A stretch of DNA of 64,000 nt from contig JBAMJV010004309.1 of NCBI GenBank assembly GCA_037951105.1, positions 28,501 through 92,500 on the forward strand, in the 5' to 3' direction. The notes under the pieces are model-generated. The model saw only the letters and a program-made list of their open reading frames with translations, made no database searches and was not told the origin of the DNA. This stretch comes from Echinarachnius parma. Taxonomy: Eukaryota; Echinodermata; Echinoidea; Clypeasteroida; Echinarachniidae. This document shows, piece by piece, positions 48,084-60,992 of the stretch. The first letter of the stretch is position 1; the number at the start of each line of letters is the position of its first letter. The position numbers and the translations under genes are program-made.

Positions 48084-49454
48084 TTCCAAAAGGCGCTAAA
48101 TCCACTTTCCATACAAAATGAGTAAGGGGTGGCATCAAAATGATCACTGCCGTCCCGCTGCAGGATCCCGCTTGGGCCCGAGCCTGGACGATCGGCGGGC
48201 CGCAGTATACCGCAGCACGCTTGAAACCGATTTGTTTCCACCAGTCCCCTGCAGGGGGACGGAAATGTACATGCATGGTCTTACCGCGGGGGAACGATAT
48301 CGTTCCGCCGCGGGAGGCCGCGCCTAGGGCCCCGCCACCGTACTTCGGTGGTTTCACGTGCTTATGCTAGTAATTAGACGTACACAATTTGTCTAGCGCA
48401 TGAATGGACTATAGCGCCGCTACTATGCCACCTGGGCCTGGTCTGTCGATGTTGTTAGTGTGATCCCTCAGAAGACATAACATCGACAGCTGACGCAACT
48501 AACTCTAGCTATGGCCACTTTTCATCCTATTTTTGAAACAAGGTATGTAACGCTACCCAGATTTGTTTGTATTGAGTTTGTATAAAAGACTTACGTCTAC
48601 TCTACACGACTGATATAATGTCGGCTCAGAGGAGGCTCAGAGCGTATTGTTGGATTGCGGATGAAACTGTCACGTTAAAGATTTCGTCATAAATGCGATG
48701 ATGAGATAGCTACCTAGATCGATCTGATTATTTTCCGGCCCGCACGCGCACTCCGGACCACATTCCAGCAGAGATTAGCATTATCATGCAGGCATGCTGA
48801 GTACGATTTGGTCGCTCGAGTAGATACTAGACCTACTCGACTCTTCCAACATTAACAGTCGAGCGAGGTGGCCTGGCCAGGCCATCACACCAATTATACG
48901 TTACATGCGTGTACATTGTACACATGCACAGGCTAGCTAGGCTAGGCTGTGCGCGTGTACGTGGATGTTGCATTGCGCATGCATACATGTACGAGTACCG
49001 TACACGTACCTACGTAGGTACGTGTACGGTACTCGTATGCATGCGGCATGCAATAATGATCTTCGCGCGCAAGAATCGGGATCCCGCGGCCCGCCGCGTT
49101 GAGTCCCGCCGCGTCGGGACGAATTCCTCTCCACAGCTGACTCAGCTGATCGGGACGCCGCAGCGTACCGCTAGGAATGATCAAACCCGAAAGTTCGAAT
49201 ACAAATACGCGCTCTAATCGTCCCAAGCGGGATCCCGCGGTAGGGCGATAGTGATCATTTTGACGCCATCCCTAAGTGCTATGACAGTAAGCTACGTAAC
49301 TATCTAGAATCCAAATTTTAGGACAAATTACACAATCAAATTAAAAATATGGGACGATCCATATTTATATTGACATAAGCATGTGAACAAAGTATGACAA
49401 AGAAACCTGCTTTTTTTACCTGCTTTGAAACAGTGGATCTAGCGCCTTTTGGAA
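48084..49454. mobile_element. 1.37-kb TIR element nested inside the foldback
   Basis: TTCCAAAAGGCGCTAAATCC at the left is matched by GGATCTAGCGCCTTTTGGAA at the right. A second pair just inside, GGTGGCATCAAAATGATCAC (48126) and GTGATCATTTTGACGCCATC (to 49270), is followed by GGATCCCGC motifs on both sides. The centre is GC- and CpG-rich. No transposase recognised. Confidence 0.65.
48992..49035. other. 44-bp perfect palindrome
   Basis: The left half CGAGTACCGTACACGTACCTAC (48992-49013) has an exact inverse complement at 49014-49035, with no spacer. Imperfect symmetry around GCATGC extends it outward. It would form a cruciform. Confidence 0.9.
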
Positions 49455-49975
49455 GAAAGCTCTTGAATGTCAAACTATTTCACCCACATTCAGGACATAC
49501 TTTGCTTGTTACAATCATGTTCTACCACCATCATATTCCTGAAAGTTGTCTGATTAAACATTTTGTCGCGTTGGTTTCGTGTCGGTTCGTATATTGGTTC
49601 GTTCTGATTCGTGTTGATTCGTTCTGATTCGTTGTAGTTCGTCGTAAATATCGCCACTAATGGGAATACGGTAGAACGGAAAGCGGCGATCTTCACAACG
49701 AAGCGATGCGAGTCGCAGCGAATTGCAACGATGTGGAACGACTTGACACGAATATGCAACGGCATATACAACGATTTTTGGTGGAAATCGTCGTGGCGTG
49801 GCGACTGATTTGAACAGTTGAAGACGGCGATTCTGGTTCCGCTTTCACGATTTTCTTAACGATGCGCAACGGTTTTGGGGAAGAATCGATACGATGCAAC
49901 ACGACCTAAGCGATTTTCTCGACGAACGTCAAATCGTTGCGATTCGCCGTGAAAGTTAAACTCATGAACACTACA

Positions 49976-50168
49976 GCAATTAGGGTACAATTATAGGGTG
50001 ACACACGCTGCTACAATAGCAGCACCCTTAATGATGCAATTCTAAATCCCGAATGGTGGTATTGGCACCCTAAGGGTGCATTTGAGTCCACTGTTGGGTG
50101 AAACATTGCATTGTATAGCAGCGTTTTGCACCCTTAAGGGTGAAAACTTGAACCTTTATTTCTTAGTG
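49976..50168. repeat. Repeat with GCACCCTTAAGGGTG hairpins
   Basis: AGCAGCACCCTTAATGATGC, GGCACCCTAAGGGTGCATTT and GCACCCTTAAGGGTGAAAAC occur within 190 bp. Probably a small element placed between the foldback and the outer MITE. Confidence 0.45.
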
Positions 50169-50269
50169 TGCAGTTAACTAAAATATTGTGTGTTTAATAG
50201 ATAGGCACATCATCCAAAACAGACTTAGCATGGAACTAAGCTAGAGGGCTTTTATGAATATGGGCAGAT

Positions 50270-51300
50270 CCAGAGTAAATATCTGCGCATCATTGGTTTG
50301 GACGGGGTTAGGATCACAATCTGCATGCTTGAATCTGAATCCCCCCTTCTAACACAGAAAACAAGACTGTTTCTACAGAATACACACTAATCTAACATCA
50401 TTACAGAAACAACTCACAATGTCGAATCTTGCTCTAAATTACCCACCTCAAGAAACCCACTTAAAGATCACCTGCCTTGCGTGAGATGATATAATTACAC
50501 CGCAGGTCACCATTTTGAACTTTGCTAGTCCGCGAGAACTGCATAAAATAAAGCCGATAAATATTAAGTACCGTGCGCACGGCGTTCGAAAGATGGCACC
50601 GCGCTTGTGATTTACGAATTCGAACTACCTTTAACTGGCAGATGATTGGTTCATACTGCTGCCGTCACTATCTGGAACAGCCTGTTGAAAACAGAGATTG
50701 GTGTGATCATTGCGAATGGGGTTTAATCCTTCACGAAACGTACGTGTGTATCATCAGCACCTTTTGTAGAAGTCATCAAGTATCCGAGGGCTCGCTGAAA
50801 TTCAAGCTCCTGTAAACCATTGATTGGCATATTATGAGGATATTTTGATCTCGAAGTGTTTTGGGTGTCTACATTGGGTTTGGTTTACATGTTTATTCTC
50901 CACTGTAACATATGTATTATATACATCTTTATAACAAAAACAATTCTAGGGGATCTACAACCTTCAGCAGTGAACGAGTTAATATGCGACAGACGTCGGG
51001 AGTGAAATGTTGCTCGGAGCCATGTGGGTTCGTGGCCTTGCCTCGGATATCTTGATTGATTAAAGAAAGTCGCTATCATTACTTCTATCAAATCGAAATG
51101 TTATACATGATTTCCATAATTTGTCATAGAGGTCTTCATAGAGTAAGATTGCACGCTTCACGTATTATAAAAAGGTACAGCAGATGCATTTGCATACTTC
51201 TGGAGTGGCGCCGCATGGGTCATTTCGCCCGGACAACACCAATGAGTTACCTAACAAGGTTAACACCCTCCCCGTACTTCAGTTATACATTGTATGCATA
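50270..51300. other. No gene seen
   Basis: Mostly unique DNA. Phrases shared with 45.0-45.2 kb (CCTTGCCTCGGATATCTTGA / CCATATCTTGGATGTCTTGA, both followed by TTGATTAAAG) show a diverged dispersed repeat. Confidence 0.4.
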
Positions 51301-51692
51301 TTAAAGGGAGTAACATCATCAAAACTTACAGCGGAGCCCTAGCGATTCTCACGTACCTTTAATGTATTCTTATTACCAATAGAGTCATGGAACAGCTTTC
51401 TGTTTTTTTTTTTCCAAATGTCTCTTCCGTTATATAAAGATATGTATGATTGAAGTGTTCATAATTATAATTAACTACTGGATAATTATAACGGTGTACC
51501 AAGTCAGTGCAATGAGTTAGCGAATATCAGTTTGCATTTCCGCTCGTTACTCGGTCATACAAGTCATATGATATTCATTCACAATGGAATTTGTACACAT
51601 CACTCAGTGGACATATCAGATCACAGAAATACAAATTTCACCAACCATTTGCAAGTTTTTTAACTGTCAACAAAGTTAATAGATCCCTTTAA
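51301..51692. mobile_element. Family D MITE
   Basis: TTAA|AGGGAGTAAC and GTTAATAGATCCCT|TTAA, 392 bp. The inside carries ATGATTGAAGTGTTCATAAT, TACCAAGTCAGTGCAATGAG and CTCAGTGGACATATCAGATC in family order. Confidence 0.75.
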
Positions 51693-51893
51693 TTGTTGGT
51701 CAAAAGCTCTACATGCACGAAGTTCAAGATTTATTTCTGTCATCCGTAATCCTGACAATAAGTGTCAGAGAAACACTGACAGCTTCCGAGCATGAGTGCT
51801 GCAGTACAAATACGAATTCAACAATTTATCAACCATTCGCCATTTTTTGGCAAAGATACTATTGTCACTTTAACCCATTCGGTATTTGGTAAC

Positions 51894-52136
51894 CTGGGTC
51901 CATATTCATGAGACCCCGCTAGCTTAGTTCCTTGCTAAGTGTATTTTTGATGTGCAGTTTATTGAGCAACAAACAGTTTTCCTAGTCCCCAACTAGAGTC
52001 AACTGGGTAAGCCTTAGGTACCCACTAAGTTAACCCTAGTAAGCAACTAAAATATCCTGTGTTTACTTCTGGGCCACGCCATCCAAAATGGATTTAGCAA
52101 GGAACTAAGCTAGCGGGCTTTCATGAATATGGGCCC
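51894..52136. mobile_element. Intact 240-bp MITE (reference for the split copy at 47443)
   Basis: GGGTCCATATTCATGAGACC and GCTAGCTTAGTTCCTTGCTA at the left face TAGCAAGGAACTAAGCTAGC and CTTTCATGAATATGGGCCC at the right. The interior is CTAGTCCCCAACTAGAGTCA. It folds into a hairpin. Confidence 0.8.
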
Positions 52137-52499
52137 TGAACTTTGAAGGATGAAAGATTGAAATGCGTGGGGATGTAGAGGGCGGTCTGAACATTCGTAA
52201 CTAAGCTCGTAACTAGCTAGTGTGTATTTCGGACCGTGCGCATGGTGTTCACAAGATGGCACCGCGCGTCTAAAATTCACGAGTCCGATACCTTTGAAGT
52301 TACACGCCAACTACTGACAAGGCGATGAGAAAAACAACAAAGTCATTATAATAATTTAGGGTAACGACTGTGTGTAATTGACAGGCCCTTAAACTTGTTA
52401 AAGGATATTCCAAGAATGTTTACAATTATTCCTATGTCTTACGAAACCTAGAAATTACGGGGTTGGTTTCAAAATATTATCGCGCCAATCACTTACTCA

Positions 52500-53760
52500 T
52501 GTCCAAAAAGAAAACAAAAAAAACAATTTTGTTACCATAATGAATACTGTATATCCTTTCCATACCCTGGATCTCAACGTAAAACTTGCTAGTGTCACTG
52601 GTGTAAGTTTATATATCGGGAACGTATGTAGACCTGACGTGGTCAGAGTTAATGAAGCATTGATTGAACATTGTTGTTCATGCCCGTAGCTAGGATTTTT
52701 ATGGGGGAGGGGGGGGGGGGGGGGGGTACATAAATTACAAAAAAAAAACGGGACCGAGTTCCATAGGCGTACCCGGGGGGGGGGGGGGGGTGTTTGGGGG
52801 TTAAACACCCCCTTTGACGAACAAATGACTGTTTTGGTGCCAAATAGGGTATTTAAACACCCCCCTTTAACACTTTTAACGGGTCTCGAGTCCACTTTTT
52901 ATCGGTCTCGACCATCATAACCAATGGTCTCGACCCCCCCCCCCCCCCCCCGGCACTTAACCAGTTGTCCCGGCCTCGGCCTCAAATTTAAAAAAAAATA
53001 ATATGCTATAGTGAACAATAGCCCACAAGGTGAGATATAAATCTAACTCTATTATAGGCAAAGAGCGCTATAAAAGACATCCTCATAGGCCAATCAATGG
53101 TTCACAGCAATTATAGATTATACCCCCCTCCGCGATTTTTCTGATTGCTCGGGAACGCGTAAAGATGACATTCCGCCACTTTGTGACTTTTTTAAATTTC
53201 AAGTCTTGCGCATCTTTTAAAACAAATTTTTTTGAAAATCGGACCTACCGTCACAAATTCACGTGACTTTTTGTCTTTGCATGTCAGCCTGAAAATTGCT
53301 AATTTTCGTGATTTGTGTACAAAACAAATGGAAATAATTTGTCCTAAAAAGAGATCAAACGTTGGTTATTTGGTCTTGTTTTCATTTTAGGTGTTTGTTT
53401 TGGGGGTCAATAGTTGAATTATAGTTAGAAATAAAATAAAACAGCAAAAACAATGCAATACATAAGTTGAAAAACAAAGAAATACATACGAAATGATCAA
53501 AACAATAACAAAACGTAAGGAATAACCTGGCTTTTCAAAATTGTGTTGTTGTATTATTATTCCAAATGGTCTTGAGAGTGTGCCCACCCATTGTCTGGTG
53601 TGGTGAGTGTTAATGAAGTATTGATTGACCCTTCTTGGATACACTTTTTATTTTCCTGGTAAACGAGGAATAGTGTCACCATTTCCCCCAGTTATTCAGT
53701 TAATGATGAATCGTACAACGATCTTTATAGAACACTGTTGAGTGCCCACCCATTCCGGTG
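52500..53760. other. No gene seen; G and C runs
   Basis: Contains G runs near 52711 and 52777 and a C run near 52936, with AAACACCCCCTTTGACG and its echo AAACACCCCCCTTTAAC. No gene recognised. Confidence 0.5.
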
Positions 53761-53769
53761 AGGTGAGTG

Positions 53770-54196
53770 TTAAAGGGTACCAGCACCCAAAAATAATATT
53801 CTTATAAATAAAAGGTAACTTTTTAAGCAGTCCATTCCATCAACAACTTCAGAAAAATATGTTTCCAGACAAATTTATATAATTGGACAACGCATCACCA
53901 TACTAAAGCATGTGGTCAAGGGGTCTGTAGACGAAGACTAACTTTTGTATAGGACGAACGCATCGTATGTGATTCTATTGTCTACTGTCGTAACGCGTGA
54001 ATAGAATTGACGCACTCGCAGATTTTTGGCGCACACTGTACCATGAGATTATGATGGTTCCGTAAGTGGTGGTTATTAATTGCATTGTTTATGAAGTACA
54101 CAACTCTTTGCAAAATGTTGGGCATCTATTTGATATCACACAATGGTACCAAAACATATAATTAGGTGTTGTTCTTTGCCTGGTGGTCCCCTTTAA
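53770..54196 (-). mobile_element. TTAA-flanked MITE family B, copy 3
   Basis: TTAA|AGGGTACCAGCACCC to TGGTGGTCCCCT|TTAA, 427 bp, the same orientation as 6677-7095 and equally complete. Confidence 0.8.
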
Positions 54197-54546
54197 TGAA
54201 GAATCGATTGTAACCTTTATGTACATGTTTTCTTTTACTGGTAAACGAAGAACTGTGTCAAGATACCGTAATGCACTTCGTGTCCTATTTCGTTTCGAGT
54301 GACGTCTAAAAAACTGTGTTCTACTTTTCTTGAATTCTAAGTGCAAATATTCCCGCGTCAACATTGAAGGGTTGTCATGCATGGTAATGAAGAGGATTCT
54401 GATGATGCTACATCGAATTTCACCATTTTGAACTAGGCTAATATGTGTGCCCCGCAAAATACTGGGTCACAGTGCATTTTGCACCGTGCGCAAGGCGTGC
54501 GCAGGATGTGACCGCGTATATTATGATATACGAATCCGGACCAACT

Positions 54547-55113
54547 TTAAAGGGATAGTACAGTTTTGGTCAAACATAATTTCATTAACTAAAACTTATC
54601 ATAAAAAAAAAAAGTTATCATAAAAAACCAACAGTTATAATTCAATGATAATTGATTGGTAGTTTAACATATAAACGGTTAATTGAAAGGGCTGTTTTCA
54701 TTCAAAAAGCAGCCTTTAACACAAGAGGGCAGCATCCAGACACTTAAGTTTCATCAATTTTTTATCAAACATTGTGAATGTGATGTGTTTGGTAAATTAT
54801 TCAATAATTATTCAATAGAGAGATCATAAAAAACAAATTGAACATTTTGTTGGTATATTATTTTAAAACAAAAATGTATAGGATTTTAAAACATTTTCTT
54901 AAATTATTGAATAAAAGTTGGTCCCCCACATTTAATCCGATCAGATATATCTATTGATATTTCAGCTGTTTCTGAACCGATTTTGATCGAACAAAGTCGA
55001 TTCTGTCTTTAAAATTGTGTGCTCTTTCAAATGTTACACTTAGTTTTTCATTACCTCACACAAAATCATTTCTCGAAGCGCCCTCTATACCAAAACTGAA
55101 CTGATCCCTTTAA
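54547..55113 (+). mobile_element. TTAA-flanked MITE family A
   Basis: TTAA|AGGGATAGTACAGTTTTGGT to ACCAAAACTGAACTGATCCCT|TTAA, 567 bp. More diverged inside than the copies at 60 and 63 kb. It includes CACAAGAGGGCAGC and CGAAGCGCCCTCTATACC. Confidence 0.8.
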
Positions 55114-55320
55114 CAACGAAAATCGAGTTCGAACGTAGTACAGATTTATATTGATAAAAGTATATACTTCAGCGTAGGATGTGTTCAATGCTTGGTGTTT
55201 CAGGCTAACCTTTTAATTTCAAAATTAGCCTGAGATAAACTTTCTGAAATTTGGGGCCAATCACACATTGTGTCTAGGCAAGGTTAGATAAGCGCCATTG
55301 TCACTCGAGATCCGATATCA

Positions 55321-55868
55321 GACACATGCTCTGTGGGCGCAGGGTTAGATCAGCGCTAATTGCACCCGATACCCAAGATCAGACACATGCTGTGTGGACG
55401 CAGGGTTAGATCAGCGCTAATTGCACCCAAGACCCGGGATCAGACACATGTTGTGTGGACGCAGGGTTAGATCAGCGCTAATTGCACCCACGACCCGGGA
55501 TCAGACACATGTTGTGTGGACGCACGGTTAGATCAGCGCTAATTGCGCCAAACACACTGTGGTGTGGACGCAGGATTAGATCAGCGCTAATTGCACCCAA
55601 GACCCGGGATCAGACACATGTTGTGTGGACGCAGGGTTAGATCAGCGCTAATTGCACCCAAGACCCGGGATCATGTTGTGTGGACGCACGGTTAGATCAG
55701 CGCTTATTGCACCCAAGACCCGGGATCAGACACATGTTGTGTGGACGCAGGGATAGATCAGCGCTAATTGCAACCAAGTCCCGGGATCAGACACAGTCAT
55801 GTTATGTGGACGCAGGGTTAGATCAGCGCTTATTGCACCCAAGACCCGGGATCAGACACTTGTTGATG
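55321..55868. repeat. 61-bp tandem minisatellite, about nine units
   Basis: GACACATG begins units at 55321, 55382, 55443 and 55504 (period 61), then slightly irregular units to 55860. Each has TGTGTGGACGCAGGGTTAGA, TCAGCGCTAATTGCACCC and GACCCGGGATCA. The ORF at 55680 is a translation of the repeat. Confidence 0.9.
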
Positions 55869-56489
55869 CATGGAAATTAAGCGACACGAATTATACCCTG
55901 GCCAGCTCGTGCGCGGCAGTTGCAGCGAGTCCCACGTGAAATTCCATCTGATCCCGGAACATAAATTCCCTATAAATTCATGCATCACGACCTGCGTCAG
56001 TGCCATAAACTATTACGTTTCCACGAAATTCGAGGAAAGTATCCATCCGAGTAAAACGCAAGCTTCCATCCAATTATCCTAAACGTCGTTGTTAAAGTGC
56101 CGATGCACTTTTACAGCTTTGGGCAAAAGTGGAACATCAACTATTCATTATTTTCAAGATTTTGAGCCCAAGCTAAACCCCCTGTTCCACCGTGGTGAGT
56201 TGTTGTAGCAATCCAGAATAATTCCCCACATATTGTGTGCACCAAGCCCACTCCCGTGGCCTTTGGGGGTGTTCCCATGCCATGCGTCTCATAGACAGAG
56301 ATTGAGAAGATCATCTCGTATTCTCGCTTTTCTGACGCAGAAGTAGAACAACACTCTGAATACTGTTGTATGGCGGTTATATATCATCCCAGCCAACCGT
56401 GCAGCCACTCCGGAACACATGCAAATTTTCCACTCCCTGGGAAGCATTCCAGCCATTCACCTCGTAGTTGCATGCAGGTTATATCATGG

Positions 56490-56850
56490 ACACATTATGA
56501 ATAGCGACCCTGATTTCGTATTATGAAAAGCGACCGTCTTCTTACATAATGAATAGCGATCCTCTTTTCATAATTATTATGAATAACGACCCTGATTTCG
56601 TATTATGAATAGAGACCCTCTTCTTATAATTATGAATAGCAACCCTGATTATGAATAGCGATCCCTTCAGTGAATTATGAATATCGAGCCTTTTCTTAGA
56701 TTATGCATGGCGACTCTTATGTATAATGACCCTTATAAATAATGATCCCTTTTTCAAATTATGAATAGAAGTCCTTATGACAGTTGAACATTATGAATAG
56801 CGGTCCTTATGATAAGTTGACCCCTTCGAATAGCGGTCCTTATGCATAGC
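56490..56850. repeat. Degenerate 25-40-bp minisatellite TATGAATAGCGACCC
   Basis: TTATGAATAGCGACCCTGAT and variants (ATGAATAGCGATCC, GAATAGCGGTCCTTATG) recur about 14 times with variable spacers. No gene. Confidence 0.8.
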
Positions 56851-57883
56851 GAGTAGACTCCGCACGGCAGGTGTGTCTCGGTACTCTCGGACCTCTCCGC
56901 AGGGTCTATTAAAGAAGACAGAAGTTCTGGGAAACCCTAATGCTACGTGACTAACGGTCAACTAGATTGATTTTTATTCGTTTATTTGTTTATTTATTTA
57001 TTTCTTCACAATATTTATTCAGGATTGCGTGGTCAGCAGTGTTGCTGTTTTTCACTAAGGTCCTGATTACAACAATGGCATAACATATAAACACAATACA
57101 ATTTATTTAGTGTTATTTGAGAAGAAAACAAGCAAACGGGTCACGTTTTCAAGTGTTTTTTTTTTTGCAATCAGAGCAGTCAGTGGCAGTGCGAAGAAAA
57201 CAACCATGCCCCTCCATCCACAATTAATGGGCATGTACTTTGGGGACTGCCAAATAGAAACAAAAAGAAAGTAAAACCCGGTTAATGGAGGTCTTATCCG
57301 GGACCTAATTAAGTGTGACGACGAGAGGAGGTCATTCTAGAGTATTTTTGAACGGCAAGATAATTATCAAGAAAATATCTATACCCCTCAAACCAAAATT
57401 TACGTCAGAGGCTGCCAACTATAGGAGTAAAGGACGAGCACGAGGTTGCTATTCTGGGTTTTATCTATATATATCTCTCCAATGTATGTGGTGTTGCGTT
57501 TTAAATCCCGATCTTTGGGAAAACTGATGAGTCAATCACGCATATCGGAAAGATTTAGAGTGAAAGCGATTAATGTATACAGGAACAATACAGTGCCGCT
57601 GTATAATTTCATTGCATAATTCCACAATCCGACCCAGTTAAACTGTCCCCTTTCCAAATCGTTTTTATGTATATATGCATCATATTTCTCGCGAGATGCC
57701 CCCTTTTTATGCCAGTGGCGTATAGCTAAGAGGTGCAATGTTACGTAATAGCCCATCTGTGATAACTCTGACCGCTCACTGCTTTGCATGTGGGAAGGGG
57801 GGGGGGGGGGGGGGACACGGGGAGAGGTCAGATGGGTACGTCACCAAGGCCGGGCTTGTGCCATAAAGACAATGTCATTAATC

Positions 57884-58438
57884 TTAAAGTCATACCTGTA
57901 AAGTGTCCAAATCCACGAAAATTACTTGGAGCTTCCTCGTTTCTCTTCTACCGTGTTGTTTAGCTTATGGTAAGAGAAGAATAAAATAGGGTTTGATTTT
58001 TTCAAATGTCCCTTTAGTATGAAGATAATTATCATTGAAAATCATTATTTCTAAAGCGTTAATCAACGCAATTGAAAAAAAGTACAATTGTCTTAGCTGA
58101 GAACGTCCGCATGCAGCACCCGTGAGAACATTCCGGAGATTGAACTTTGAGCCGAGCGAGTTCAAATTCCATGAATTATGTACTACGTGTGTAAAAATAC
58201 ACGGGTGCGAATATCTCAAACCGGATCATTCATTACTGCGACAAAAGTATGGCAGACCATCAGTATTCGGTAATAAAATATGAACTCAATATTCGTTTTT
58301 TTCACTAGGTAAACAGTGTTCGTTTTCTTTCAAACTTTCACAAATCTTTCAATTGTATTTTACAATGATATTGATATAGGATTGAAGTCTCAAATGTCAT
58401 TTTGTGCAATATCTGACACTTTACCTGCATCACTTTAA
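57884..58438 (-). mobile_element. TTAA-flanked MITE family C
   Basis: TTAA|AGTCATACCTGTAAAGTGTC to GACACTTTACCTGCATCACT|TTAA, 555 bp. The inside carries GGAGCTTCCTCGTTTCTCTT, CCGTGTTGTTTAGCTTATGG and AGGATTGAAGTCTCAAATGT. It is inverted relative to 62545-63109. Confidence 0.8.
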
Positions 58439-58956
58439 ACTATGATTGCGTGTGTTAATACTTTCATATCTTCATTAGATTTCCCGGGATCATGCAAACC
58501 GAGAAGGAGAAATATCACAATCAAGACAGTGTCTGAAAAGGTACTATTTTATCAATTTGATAAAAACTGGCGTAAATATCCAACATGAATAAAAAAAAAA
58601 AACGCCAAAAACACTAAACAACAACAACAGCAACAACATTTTAGCCTTACATAACGGTCACATCTGTCACAATGTGAAACATGTGCATGGTGCTATCATT
58701 ACCCAAGGTCACAATGTACAGTACTAACCCCGCACTGATATTGTAAACCTTCCCAACTCCCTGGGGAGCATACTACACATACGGTGCTAGAGGCCTAAAG
58801 CTAATCGGCACCTAGACAGAAATCCCCGTCTCTGCATGGGATTTATTATATATCGGATTTTTTATTCTATACCGCGATCCGACCGTCAAGCTAGCGGAGT
58901 AATTATAACGAACGATTTTTGGTCTAATCGGCACCCAGCGATTTTACCTATTTATA

Positions 58957-59272
58957 TTAAAAGGATCTAGTAACATTGTCCAAATCCTCAAAACCAAATT
59001 GGAAATGTAGCAGCTTGTTGTATTCGTATTAACAATAGATTTAAACATGGGACAGGTTTCTGTTTTCGAATGTCCCTTTCGTTAAAAAAGATATTTACGA
59101 TTGAAGTGTTCAGATGTTAAACTATCAACTGGATGGTCGTAACTGTGTACAAAGTCAAAGCAATGAGTTTTTTTACACAATACCCAGTGGACATATCATA
59201 TAACAACAATATACATTGAATCAACCATTCATCACTTTCTGCACATATCGACAAAGTTACTCGATCCCTTTA
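58957..59272 (+). mobile_element. TTAA-flanked MITE family D
   Basis: TTAA|AAGGATCTAGTAACATTGTC to ACAAAGTTACTCGATCCCT|TTAA, 316 bp. The best preserved copy of this family. Confidence 0.75.
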
Positions 59273-59654
59273 AAATCTCTCCCTGGAGGACATATCTGGT
59301 GGGGCATATGGTCGGTTTTAAAATATGGGGCCCGTTATGGGAATCCAATAGGTATCCGGTCGTGCCACAACACCTCCACATTCTGCTGTTTAATTATGTT
59401 TGTATAATATAGTTCGTTGATTAATGCTGTATCTGTCAAGACGGAGAAAGTACTGTCGTGTTTATGCAAGCCTAATTCCCCTTAGCCCATGATTGTGAAA
59501 TTATTGCGGCCTTACCGTATTGATTTTGGGCTTTCGCTACAAAGATTACCGCAGTGGGACTGGGCATTAACGAACTACTACATGTCCCGACCGCTGTAAT
59601 ACAAATTAGTGCTTGCATTTATGTCTCTCTCCCTCACACCACCGCTCTGTAACA

Positions 59655-59865
59655 CGCAGTGGCGTATATAGCGTAGTCAGACGGGAGGGGGGGGGGGGGG
59701 GAACAAGCGAGTTATTGGGGGTGGGGGCACACCTTCTTGTATTTTCACGTAGTTCTTTATCTTTACACAAAATGGTCCTCTAATATGCATTTTTACGATT
59801 TGGGGCAAACTATTGGGGGCACGTGCCCCGCGTGGCCCCTGTAGCTACGCCAATCGTAACACGTA
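59655..59865. repeat. Poly-G repeat ending in GTAGCTACGCC
   Basis: AGTGGCGTATATAGCGTAGT with a G run of 14-16 at 59687-59701, then GTGCCCCGCGTGGCCCCTGT and AGCTACGCCAATCG. The same CGTAGCT-plus-G-run pairing occurs at 52685 and 63795. Confidence 0.55.
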
Positions 59866-60181
59866 ATGTCAGTCTCTTTGCTCGTTTTATTATAAAAGGT
59901 AGACTTGCTGAGAAAAAAAACATCACAACTCTCTCAGAAAAATGTACTCGAGTGCCAAATAACTCAATACGTTTTTTTTCAGGTACCCATTAAACACGCC
60001 ACGGGTTTTGAATTTATTTGTCAAGATCATCGAAGCAACTTAATTAAACAAAATCAATAAAAACTGGCTGTAAAAACTTGGCCCCGTTACGTAATATTTA
60101 TTAAAATGATTAAACGCTGAATTTTGTAGTACAACTATGCTACTCATCAAGAAGTATACTAGACTAAACTGCATTTTGTGG

Positions 60182-60728
60182 TTAAAGGGGTATAGTACAG
60201 TTTTGGTAAGGCTGAGCTTTAGTAACCAAAACCTGCACAGTAACACTACAAACTAATAGTTATAACTCCACCATGCTCGAAAGGTATAGAAAATTATAAA
60301 CGACTAATTGAAAAGCCTGTTATCATTCAAAAAGAGCCATTAAAACACAAGAGGGCGCTCTCTAAAAAAGCATTGGTTTCAACCATTTTTCATACAAAAT
60401 TATGCATGTGATGTTTTGTTAAAATAATTATTAGATAGAGAGATCATCAACAACTATTTAAAAACCTCTTTTTAAACATTTTGAAAAATTGTAGGCATTT
60501 TTACATTTTAAAAACAAAATCATCGAATAAATCTGGGCCCCAGATTTATTACGATCGTATATATTTATTGATATTTCAGCCATTTCTGAACCGATTTTGA
60601 TCAAATAAAGTTTATTCTGGCATTAAAATTGTATGCTCTGTCAAATTTCACACTCAGGTTTTCATTACCTCACACAAACAAATTATTTTGTGCAGCGCCC
60701 TCTTTACCAAAACTGAACTTCCCCTTAT
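60182..60728 (+). mobile_element. TTAA-flanked MITE family A
   Basis: TTAA|AGGGGTATAGTACAGTTTTG to ACCAAAACTGAACTTCCCCT|TATG, 547 bp. The right TTAA has mutated. Internally nearly the same as 63194-63737. Confidence 0.8.
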
Positions 60729-60992
60729 GACATACAGGAGTCATATAATATTTCACATTCGGTAGGATAGGAGGGAATGACATTAACCAGTGTTCTGGTC
60801 TGAGGGTTCTTTTTACCTGACATGGTTAATTTTGCCCCAGTTCATCCGGGTCTAATGTGGACACGTTTCATGTCATATTTTTCTGAAAGCGTCAGACTCG
60901 ATAATAAATAGGGACCTCCAATTAGCCTTCCTCGTTGATCGTTTGTCACCCACGTCGGCTTCCGCCTTAATGTGTTGTCGTTGTCACTCTCA

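Larger units (their letters stand above)
47585..49965. mobile_element. Foldback element nested in the outer MITE
   Basis: It starts AAGGCCCAGTCCCATACTGA. Inverted arms about 47600-48000 and 49560-49960 are built of CGATTTTCACGGCGACTCGC, CAACGAT and ACGAATCG motifs and their complements, near AACGATTTGACGTTCGTCGA. A matching terminus, CAGTGGGACTGGGCATTAAC, lies at 59551. The 118-codon ORF at 47685 is in the arm. Confidence 0.6.
47443..50265. mobile_element. Outer 240-bp MITE split by 2.6 kb of insertions
   Basis: Left part 47443-47584 (GGCCCCATATATTCATAAAA, ATAGTCCCCAACTAGGGTTA) and right part about 50171-50265 (TAGCATGGAACTAAGCTAGA, TTTTATGAATATGGGC). Each matches the ends of the intact copy at 51894-52136. 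Everything between was inserted later. Confidence 0.7.

Noticed and set aside
55680-55880. Repetitive ORF with RLDQRLLHPRPGIRH units
   Set aside because: It is the 61-bp minisatellite translated; the unit length is not a multiple of three, so the frame holds only briefly.
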